From Candidatus Bathyarchaeota archaeon (GTDB lineage: Archaea; Thermoproteota; Bathyarchaeia; Bathyarchaeales; SOJC01), in the NCBI GenBank assembly GCA_030608925.1, contig JAUWDF010000051.1:1-5962 (forward strand): a stretch of 5,962 nt of DNA. The letters are read 5' to 3'. The notes beneath the pieces are model-generated. The model made no database searches, was not told where the DNA came from, and was given only the letters and a program-made list of their open reading frames with translations. Shown here piece by piece: positions 1 through 4,704 of the stretch; position 1 is the stretch's first letter, and every line of letters starts with the position of its first letter. The position numbers were made by a program, and so were the translations under genes.

Positions 1-53
1 GTTTGAGATCGATGTACGTGCGCAGTTTCTATGAATACGTGGTTGAGGTCTAG
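1..53 (+). CDS. Possible C-terminal end of a plus-strand gene (partial)
   Basis: The third forward frame is open from the window edge and ends at TAG 51-53. It gives a short tail, LRSMYVRSFYEYVVEV. The other two forward frames stop early. Sixteen codons are too few to identify a family, and an open stretch this short can occur by chance. If it is real, the gene converges with the minus-strand hydrolase at 179. The product is not recognised. Confidence 0.25.
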   Translation, partial: LRSMYVRSFYEYVVEV

Positions 54-178
54 AAAGTAATCAAAAATAACCAGTTGTCTTGTGATCGTGATCTTGACTA
101 TTGGGAATAAACTTCTACTTCAAGAGAAGCCCAGCAATAGCACGTCCGAGTGGCGTACGCATGGCGTTGTCGTTAGTG
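54..178. other. Short intergenic stretch with no supported gene
   Basis: No supported gene lies here. A 15-codon minus-strand open stretch (MRTPLGRAIAGLLLK, about 117-164) sits just past the end of the hydrolase, in a frame shifted from it. I treat it as chance or as a decayed remnant. No strong terminator hairpin is visible. Confidence 0.3.
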
Positions 179-712
179 CTAAGAGAGTTCAGAATTGAGT
201 AATTGCTTTAAGTCTATGAGAATTGGGAGAGCTAATAGAACAATGATAATGAGGTGAGGGATGATAAGTAGTCGCGGAACAGGGATAGGAAATCGTGTGA
301 ATACGGGCAGAAAAGCTGTAGAGAGTGGAACTAAAAAAAATAAGTTAGATCGATGAGGTTGAGTAAATATCCGTATTTCCTTAGTAGCTAGCATCATCAT
401 GATCAATACGATGAAGAGAGCTAGCTCAACATAGATATAGATGAAGCTTAAGGTCTCTGAACCTGCTGAAAACCATTCCTGATTAAGAGGGAATAATAGC
501 TGAATACCTATGTCGCCTGTACTAGTCAAATAGTCCCCCAGCAAAGGATGAGAAACAAGGGCTACCAAATATGGAACACTTCGGCTTTTCCAAATTAGGA
601 CTATAGGTATCATTACGGCAAGAAGTAAAATCAAGGAGTGGGTGGGTCCTCGATGGGTAATGTTGGGGATTATTAGGTCAATGTCAGCAATTATAGAGGC
701 TGTGAATAACAA
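179..712 (-). CDS. Membrane metal-dependent hydrolase, YdjM/DUF457-like (start defective or unusual)
   Basis: This is an integral membrane protein of the YdjM (DUF457, LexA-regulated inner-membrane hydrolase) type. Its substrate is unknown and the hydrolase name rests on conserved metal-ligand residues. Numbered from the TTG at 712, the open frame has the D-x-D pair (D10, D12), the signature HRGPTHS at 20-26, and H55 and D60 in SHPLLGDYLTSTGD. Hydrophobic segments lie near 27-41, 46-60, 87-109, 123-139 and 148-167. TTG 712 has no Shine-Dalgarno and is unlikely to be the true start. Family-like sequence including VGHIALGY continues upstream in frame through 713-817, but without ATG, GTG or TTG. 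The protein therefore either begins at a non-canonical codon (ACG 794-796 is best placed, giving about 205 residues) or has lost its start. It ends at TAG 179-181. Family call fairly sure; start unsure. Confidence 0.72.
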   Translation of the reverse strand: MLFTASIIADIDLIIPNITHRGPTHSLILLLAVMIPIVLIWKSRSVPYLVALVSHPLLGDYLTSTGDIGIQLLFPLNQEWFSAGSETLSFIYIYVELALFIVLIMMMLATKEIRIFTQPHRSNLFFLVPLSTAFLPVFTRFPIPVPRLLIIPHLIIIVLLALPILIDLKQLLNSELS

Positions 713-817
713 TGGGAGGTTTACGCTTACTTTCAGAAGTTTGGAACTTGCCTTGCCCGTGATGTATCCTAGGGCTATGTGACCTACAGCAAACGTTTCC
801 TGAACCTTCTTGTCAAA
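713..817 (-). other. In-frame N-terminal extension of the hydrolase lacking a start codon
   Basis: Translating upstream of TTG 712 on the minus strand gives 35 further open codons. They contain ETFAVGHIALGYITGK, which resembles the usual N-terminus of YdjM/DUF457 proteins including an early histidine. The stretch is bounded by an in-frame TAG at 818-820. Five codons before that TAG is a GTG (833-835) without a Shine-Dalgarno. No ATG, GTG or TTG occurs between the TAG and 713. ACG 794-796 follows an AAGAAGG sequence with about 8 bases between and directly precedes FAVGH, so a mutated ATG is a simple explanation. A sequencing error or a true non-standard start would look the same. Confidence 0.55.
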
Positions 818-886
818 CTAACTCGGTTTATTCACAAAGGTCGACAAATTAAGTGTTATGTAAAGTGTTTTACTATTGTTCTCTAT

Positions 887-901
887 AAGCATGCTATGCT
901 T
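887..901. repeat. Small inverted repeat between the hydrolase and argS
   Basis: AAGCAT and ATGCTT face each other across GCT, giving a perfect 6-bp inverted repeat. It lies about 55 bp past the argS stop codon and upstream of the hydrolase N-terminal region. It could be an operator for the hydrolase promoter or a weak hairpin in the argS 3' end. It is not followed by a T-run in the argS direction, so a terminator is unlikely. Confidence 0.3.
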
Positions 902-956
902 GTTCACATACTTCCTTAGACAGGGACACAGCCTGAAATGTCAGAACGCATATTCG

Positions 957-2903
957 TTACATCCTTTCCGGAGAAACAATACCTAATAGCCACAGTGAGT
1001 TCTGGATAACTATACTGGTTGCTTCGACCAGCGCTAGTCTTGCATCTCTCAGTTCTATTGGTTTGACTTTGACCACTGGTTCGGAATTGTAGAAGCTGTT
1101 GAATTTTTCAGCCAGAGTGTTGGTGTAGTCAGCTATTGCGTTGGGTTTCAGGTTGTCTGCAGAGTCAATGAAAATTTCCGGAAAGCGTGCTAATCCCAAT
1201 ACTAGGTCCTTTTCCAAAGGTTCATCTAGGAGTGAGTAGTTCGGTTGCTTAGGTTTCTCGTGTGCTTTTCTTAATATACTACGTGCTCTTGCATAGGTGT
1301 ATTGTATGTAGGGAGCACTATTTCCCTTTAAATTCAGAACTCTTTCCCAAGTGAACACAACTGGTTTTGCAGGATCGACCTCAACGAGAGCATACTTTAG
1401 AGCTCCGAGTCCAACTACTTTCGAGATTTGGTGTTTTTCCTTCTCTGATAGATGGGGTGATCGTTGCTCAACCTCTTCCAAGGCTCTTTTCTGGGATTCA
1501 TCTATAACTTCGTCGAATGTGATGTAACGTCCTCGACGACTGGACATCTTGTACCCTGGCAAAGTCACTAGGCTGTAAGCAAAATGTGTGAGGTTATCTG
1601 CTTGTTTGTTGTGCTTTAGAGCCCATAATGCGAGTTTTAGTTGTTGTTGAGGTAGTAGCTGTTCCATACCAACGACGTTGATTACTTTGTTAGCTTTCTT
1701 GAATTTCCACAGTGTGTAGGAGATATCTCTGGTTGTGTAGAGTGTTGTGCCATCGCCTCGAATTAATGTTAGAGAAGGGATCTCGTAATCATCTTTCACA
1801 CCTATTTTCTTCTTCAATAATAGGTCTTCTGCGACCCTGTCAGCATCAAATTCTAGGACAGGTCCTCTTTGAAAAACGTAGTCGCTTTTCTTTAGTTCTT
1901 CTAGGATTCCAGTAACACTTCCGTTCCATATTAGATCGCTTTCCCAATCCCACGAATCGAAATAGACTTCTGCGTTGGTAAGGGTTTGTCTTATGCCTTG
2001 AAGTGATATTTGGCAGACTTTTCGAATGAGTTTTTTTGCTTCCTCATTTCCTTCTTCGTAGTTACGGTTCAGATCATTTACCATGTTTTCGATGTCTTTC
2101 GTCTGTTCTAATTTTTGGGATAGCTTCTTGAATAGTCTTGGATGTTTTTTTTCGAGCTCAGCTGCAATCGGGTCCCATTCTTCTTGTTGGTTCCGTAGTT
2201 GTTGGAGGGTTTCGGAATCCATTGTTTCCATTTTTATTGCTCGTTTTAACCTGTGGATTTCCGATATGCAGCTTGTTATAGAATATATCGCGCCGATGTC
2301 GTGATCTGATTTTCCTTTCAGGGCGGGTTGTCCTAAGACTTTGTATCCGTAGGCTACCACAGCAGTTTGGCGTCCCACATCGTCAATATAGAAGTGACGG
2401 AAAACCTTGTGCCCCCTAGCTTCTAGAAGATGAGCTAGAGCATCTCCTAGAATCGGGTTTCTGGCTTGCCCAATGTGAATAGGGGAGATTGGATTGCTAC
2501 TTGTATGCTCTACAATTATTGTTTTGGCTTCTTCTGTCTTCACGAAACCGTAGGTTTTATTTAAGATTCGAGTCGATTCGATTGTTAATTCGCAAAGTTT
2601 GTGGAAGTCTACATAAAAATTGACGTAACCAGCACCAGCTGCTTTCGCTGCTTTCAGAAGAGGAAAACTTCCAGTATTGACTTCGTTAGCAACTTTATCA
2701 GCTAACTTACGTGGTTCAATACCAGGTATTTTCTTAGCGAGTTCAAAAAAGACTGGGGAAGTCAGTTCTCCGAATTCCAGGTTTGAGGGGATTTCCAGTA
2801 AAAAAGTTTCAATTGGTATGTCCGGGAAGGATTTTAGAAAAGCTTCACTTAAAGCTGCATTACAAGCTGCCCTAAAGTCTCCAAATGGATTGCTTGAAAT
2901 CAT
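957..2903 (-). CDS. argS: Arginyl-tRNA synthetase (ArgRS)
   Basis: This cytoplasmic class I aminoacyl-tRNA synthetase charges tRNA-Arg with arginine using ATP. Numbering is from the GTG at 2910-2912. The N-terminal Add-1-type tRNA-binding domain spans about 11-110. The catalytic core follows, with VEHTSSNPISPIHIGQARN; its HIGH motif appears as HIGQ (146-149). The KMSKS loop is KMSSR (455-459) in LPGYKMSSRRG, the archaeal style. A charged helical insertion lies at roughly 200-310. The DALR-type anticodon-binding domain runs from about 530 to the end (SAPYIQYTYARARSIL onward). At about 650 residues it looks complete and intact. ATG 2901-2903 is preferred over the in-frame GTG at 2912 because GGGTG lies 6 bases before it and suits a Shine-Dalgarno site; choosing GTG adds three residues. 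It is transcribed alone from a TATA box at about 2945-2951. A tRNA-Arg gene lies 1.7 kb away. Confidence 0.97.
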   Translation of the reverse strand: MISSNPFGDFRAACNAALSEAFLKSFPDIPIETFLLEIPSNLEFGELTSPVFFELAKKIPGIEPRKLADKVANEVNTGSFPLLKAAKAAGAGYVNFYVDFHKLCELTIESTRILNKTYGFVKTEEAKTIIVEHTSSNPISPIHIGQARNPILGDALAHLLEARGHKVFRHFYIDDVGRQTAVVAYGYKVLGQPALKGKSDHDIGAIYSITSCISEIHRLKRAIKMETMDSETLQQLRNQQEEWDPIAAELEKKHPRLFKKLSQKLEQTKDIENMVNDLNRNYEEGNEEAKKLIRKVCQISLQGIRQTLTNAEVYFDSWDWESDLIWNGSVTGILEELKKSDYVFQRGPVLEFDADRVAEDLLLKKKIGVKDDYEIPSLTLIRGDGTTLYTTRDISYTLWKFKKANKVINVVGMEQLLPQQQLKLALWALKHNKQADNLTHFAYSLVTLPGYKMSSRRGRYITFDEVIDESQKRALEEVEQRSPHLSEKEKHQISKVVGLGALKYALVEVDPAKPVVFTWERVLNLKGNSAPYIQYTYARARSILRKAHEKPKQPNYSLLDEPLEKDLVLGLARFPEIFIDSADNLKPNAIADYTNTLAEKFNSFYNSEPVVKVKPIELRDARLALVEATSIVIQNSLWLLGIVSPERM

Positions 2904-2944
2904 GTTGTGCACCCAGCAAAACTAGCTGTGTCTAGATATTTTAG

Positions 2945-2951
2945 TATAAAA
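2945..2951 (-). promoter_or_regulatory. TATA box of argS
   Basis: On the minus strand this reads TTTTATA. It sits about 25 bases before an expected transcript start near 2922, which leaves a leader of roughly 19 nt to ATG 2903 containing the GGGTG Shine-Dalgarno-like element at 2910-2914. Spacing fits an archaeal promoter. The call is based on motif and distance only. Confidence 0.5.
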
Positions 2952-3025
2952 TGCTATTCTATTGTTGTTAATAAAATATTTTTGAGAAACAAAGGAGAAA
3001 TAGCAAGGGTGCTCTCGCATTTGGA

Positions 3026-3238
3026 CTATATTCTAAGCAGACTAGGTGGAACGCTATCGAGGGCTAAACTTGCTTTTTTTCCAGCGTTCTTTTGAACAGC
3101 CCAGTGTAAGACTTCATGACCTAGAATGTCCTCAATCTTGCCGTCATGGTCACCAAAAACATAGATCATACTATCACCAGTATCGTAGATACCATAGATT
3201 GGTGGAAAACAGAACTGAAACCGTAACCTTTTCGTCAC
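3026..3238 (-). CDS. Small HExxH-motif protein, putative metallopeptidase-like
   Basis: This 70-residue protein carries HEVLH at 41-45, a zinc-binding and catalytic motif of zincin-type metallopeptidases, followed by WAVQKNAGKKASLALD. A conserved-looking aspartate sits 16 residues after the second histidine (D61) and could be a further ligand; that is inference. The N-terminal half (FPPIYGIYDTGDSMIYVFGD) looks like beta strands leading into the active-site helix. It is much shorter than ordinary peptidases, so it may be a minimal metallopeptidase or a metal-binding non-enzyme. There is no signal peptide or membrane segment. The GTG start at 3236-3238 is chosen because GAGG lies 8 bases upstream (3247-3250). 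It ends at TAG. It is separated from argS by 122 bp and from the upstream gene by an inverted-repeat cluster, so it is probably its own transcription unit. Substrate is unknown. Confidence 0.68.
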   Translation of the reverse strand: MTKRLRFQFCFPPIYGIYDTGDSMIYVFGDHDGKIEDILGHEVLHWAVQKNAGKKASLALDSVPPSLLRI

Positions 3239-3246
3239 TTCACGTT

Positions 3247-3280
3247 CCTCTAAGTGAGATTCGCTTTAGAGAAATATATC
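3247..3280 (-). promoter_or_regulatory. Promoter and Shine-Dalgarno of the HEVLH gene
   Basis: On the minus strand GATATATTT (3272-3280) is a good archaeal TATA box. A transcript starting 25 bases on would begin near 3250. The GAGG Shine-Dalgarno sequence (3247-3250) sits 8 bases before the GTG start. The leader would be very short, about 12 nt. The TATA box overlaps one arm of the 10-bp inverted repeat, so a protein bound there would hinder TBP/TFB. Confidence 0.45.
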
Positions 3281-3317
3281 GGTGCTTGCGAAGCACAAAA
3301 TATTTCGAGCACCGATA
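3277..3317. repeat. 10-bp perfect inverted repeat with nested alternative hairpins
   Basis: TATCGGTGCT (3277-3286) is matched exactly by AGCACCGATA (3308-3317). A further four pairs, CGAA 3289-3292 with TTCG 3304-3307, extend the stem after a 2-base bulge. A competing hairpin, GTGCTT/AAGCAC (3282-3287 with 3291-3296), shares the left arm. Another, AGCAC/GTGCT (3308-3312 with 3320-3324), shares the right arm. The cluster abuts the TATA box of the HEVLH gene and lies just past the end of the 93-residue gene. It could be an operator for a dimeric regulator, or the 3'-end or terminator structure of the upstream gene. Confidence 0.6.
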
Positions 3318-3345
3318 CAGTGCTGCGAGTATGATAACTTAAAGG

Positions 3346-3627
3346 TTAAACTGGCTCAAATGTACGAGGTTTTGGTTTAGCTTTGAGATTTGCTGGAATG
3401 TGCCCCAGTCTCATAACATTTTGAGAATTTACAAGATATATTGGGTTTCCGTCGGGTTGCCATTTCGTTGTCAATCTCTTGACTCCACTGACAATCAGTT
3501 TCATTTTGATTATGCTGCCATCCTTTAGTGTATAGGTATTCCAATGGTCTTTTTCATCTTGTATATCCACATCCTCTGCTTTTTCCATGTCTTGTGCTGT
3601 GATCTGTAGACGCATTCTGTGGGCCAT
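3346..3627 (-). CDS. Conserved-looking hypothetical protein, 93 residues
   Basis: I do not recognise a named family. The product is a small, soluble, basic protein. Its centre (WNTYTLKDGSIIKMKLIVSGVK, then KWQPDGNPIYLVNSQNVMRL) alternates hydrophobic and polar residues in a way that suggests a small beta-barrel or beta-sheet fold, and it ends in a proline- and lysine-rich tail (AKPKPRTFEPV). It has no cysteine pairs, signal peptide or membrane segment. ATG 3625-3627 is well supported: AGGTGA (3634-3639) lies 6 bases upstream and a TATA-like AAATATAA (3661-3668) sits at a fitting distance. The gene diverges from the 240-residue gene at 3788. Coding status is supported by the strong initiation signals and protein-like composition; function is unknown. 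Confidence 0.75.
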   Translation of the reverse strand: MAHRMRLQITAQDMEKAEDVDIQDEKDHWNTYTLKDGSIIKMKLIVSGVKRLTTKWQPDGNPIYLVNSQNVMRLGHIPANLKAKPKPRTFEPV

Positions 3628-3633
3628 ATTTTT

Positions 3634-3668
3634 TCACCTTCATACGTGTGTTGATTCTAGTTATATTT
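3634..3668 (-). promoter_or_regulatory. TATA box and Shine-Dalgarno of the 93-residue gene
   Basis: Read on the minus strand, AAATATAA (3661-3668) is followed 33 bases later by the ATG. AGGTGA (3634-3639) is a good match to the anti-Shine-Dalgarno end of 16S rRNA with a 6-base gap to the start. The expected transcript start near 3639 leaves a short leader. Confidence 0.5.
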
Positions 3669-3758
3669 GAAGGCGCAAAAGGTTTTCGGTATTGGCATGT
3701 GCACATCTTTCAGATTTCAGTAGGCGAACCCATAATCTGGTTTTGTGTCGCCGAATAA

Positions 3759-3766
3759 CTTTAAAG
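3759..3766 (+). promoter_or_regulatory. TATA box of the 240-residue gene, probably leaderless
   Basis: CTTTAAAG is centred about 26 bases before ATG 3788, so transcription should begin at or next to the start codon. No Shine-Dalgarno lies between them (GGAAACTCTCAG), which agrees with a leaderless transcript. This spacing is the main reason for choosing ATG 3788 over the TTG at 3692. Confidence 0.5.
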
Positions 3767-3787
3767 TCAGACATTGGAAACTCTCAG

Positions 3788-4510
3788 ATGGTGAAACAGT
3801 TGGTTCTACCTGCTAAAATATTCGAAATTAGTGAAGAGGTTGACCTTGGGTTGATCATTTCCAAGCTCAAGAATTTCCGCGAAGAAGAGCTTTATCAGAC
3901 TGAGAGTGGGAACACACTCAGTTTGATAACAGAGGTTTTAGATTTAGACCTTCAAGCGAATTCGGTGTCTGGAGTTTTTAGTAGGGATTTTGTTCACCGA
4001 CGGTTCTATAGACGAAAATTGGTTGAGACTCCTATAACCGAGGAATCATCTTTTTGGATCAAGCCAGTTAATAGCAGAGTTTTCATTATCGTATCAGCGC
4101 CATCAGTAGCCCGTGGAGTAAAGAAATTGCTTACTAGTCACGTGGCTAATAAACTTAGTAAAGTGCTTTTCATATCGCGGGGTGCTATTGTCGAAGTGAG
4201 GATCTCACATGAGGCACTAAAGATACTTCACGAGTCAAATCCCCAAGCATCGAAACTCATATGGTTCGATGATGTGGATATACCTGGTGTGGACAAACTT
4301 TGTTTAGCAGGGTCTGATATCGCTGATACTGAACTGTATCAGGAATACCTCAAGCATGGTAAAATCTGGTATGTAGTGTTTGAAGCGCAAAAGCGCGGGA
4401 TAGTTGTTGGGATCACGAGAAATTGTGTAGTGACACTTTTCAGCAAGAGTACTGCAGAAGAATTCATAGGCTATATCCTGGAAGATCTCATCGAGCTAGT
4501 TGAAAGCTGA
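3788..4510 (+). CDS. Hypothetical archaeal protein, 240 residues
   Basis: I cannot name the function. From ATG 3788 the protein is MVKQLVLPAKIFEISEEVDL and onward. It is soluble, with mixed alpha/beta composition. A helix-rich N-terminus (about 12-50) is followed by an F- and R-rich stretch (VFSRDFVHRRFYRRKLVETP, 63-82), then a strand-helix unit (RVFIIVSAPSVARGVKKLL, 97-115). The most motif-like part is WFDDVDIPGVDKLCLAGSD (159-177), then a segment (193-218) containing IWYVVFE, VVGITRNCVVTLFSK. No nucleotide-binding P-loop, zinc cluster, DNA-binding helix-turn-helix, signal peptide or membrane helix is obvious. I have an impression that similar proteins occur in uncultured archaea, but could not check this. 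The start fits a leaderless promoter (TATA 3759-3766). The frame also extends upstream to TTG 3692 without support. It ends at TGA, 118 bp before the tRNA gene. Confidence 0.85.
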   Translation: MVKQLVLPAKIFEISEEVDLGLIISKLKNFREEELYQTESGNTLSLITEVLDLDLQANSVSGVFSRDFVHRRFYRRKLVETPITEESSFWIKPVNSRVFIIVSAPSVARGVKKLLTSHVANKLSKVLFISRGAIVEVRISHEALKILHESNPQASKLIWFDDVDIPGVDKLCLAGSDIADTELYQEYLKHGKIWYVVFEAQKRGIVVGITRNCVVTLFSKSTAEEFIGYILEDLIELVES

Positions 4511-4551
4511 TTTGAGAGCTTCCATGCCGATTTGGGTTATATTTCCAACTT

Positions 4552-4580
4552 AAAAAATACGCGCGCACAAAAACTGTGCG
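4552..4580 (-). terminator. Hairpin plus T-run downstream of the tRNA gene
   Basis: On the minus strand CGCACA and TGTGCG form a 6-bp stem around GTTTT (arms 4575-4580 and 4564-4569). The stem is followed within 6 bases by six T residues (4552-4557). The site is about 50 bases past the tRNA 3' end. The T-run alone is an archaeal termination signal; the GC-rich hairpin makes it look like a factor-independent terminator. It also sits just past the 3' end of the convergent 240-residue gene. Confidence 0.5.
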
Positions 4581-4628
4581 GTCTGAAGTTGTCACCAAGT
4601 ATTTGCGTACGACTTTTTCTGAAGATAG

Positions 4629-4704
4629 CGGGCCCGTGGGGATTTGAACCCCAGACCTCCGGCTCCGCAGGCCAGTGTCCTAATCCGAACTAGACGACAG
4701 GCCC
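4629..4704 (-). tRNA. tRNA-Arg (anticodon GCG)
   Basis: The 76-nt sequence folds as a full cloverleaf. The acceptor stem is GGGCCTG with CGGGCCC, including a U-G pair at position 6-67, and the discriminator is G (4629). The D arm starts GTCT and closes GGAC. The anticodon stem CTGGC/GCCGG encloses the loop CTGCGGA, with anticodon GCG at 4666-4668, reading CGC and probably CGU. The T stem is TGGGG/CCCCA around TTCAAAT. A20 and C35, known arginine identity elements, are both present. There is no intron and no encoded CCA (the next bases are CTA), so CCA must be added afterwards. The integrase frame runs antisense through the whole gene, and the tRNA is a likely attachment target. Its upstream flank is the integrase N-terminal region. 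Confidence 0.96.

Noticed and set aside
818..820. TAG as a pyrrolysine or readthrough codon in the hydrolase
   Set aside because: Other genes here end at TAG, the preceding GTG has no Shine-Dalgarno, and simple start loss at ACG 794-796 explains the pattern better.
1712..2304. Plus-strand open frames inside argS (1712-1915 and 2083-2304)
   Set aside because: They are antisense to a well-supported synthetase, and have low-complexity Ser/Cys-rich products with no initiation signals.
2677..3095. Plus-strand open frames at 2677-2925 and 2907-3095
   Set aside because: They are antisense to the argS N-terminus and the argS promoter region. No Shine-Dalgarno or recognisable protein features were seen.
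3046..3342. Plus-strand 98-codon open frame
   Set aside because: It lies antisense to the HEVLH gene and crosses the inverted-repeat cluster; the His/Tyr/Arg-rich product looks like a shadow.
3692..3787. N-terminal extension of the 240-residue protein from TTG 3692
   Set aside because: The TATA box at 3759-3766 would lie inside the coding part, the extra residues look unlike the rest, and ATG 3788 fits a leaderless start.
4626..4693. SSV-style reading of the antisense tRNA (GFEPQTSGSAG frame) as integrase N-terminus
   Set aside because: That frame stops at TAG 4691-4693 and is not the one that continues into the integrase.
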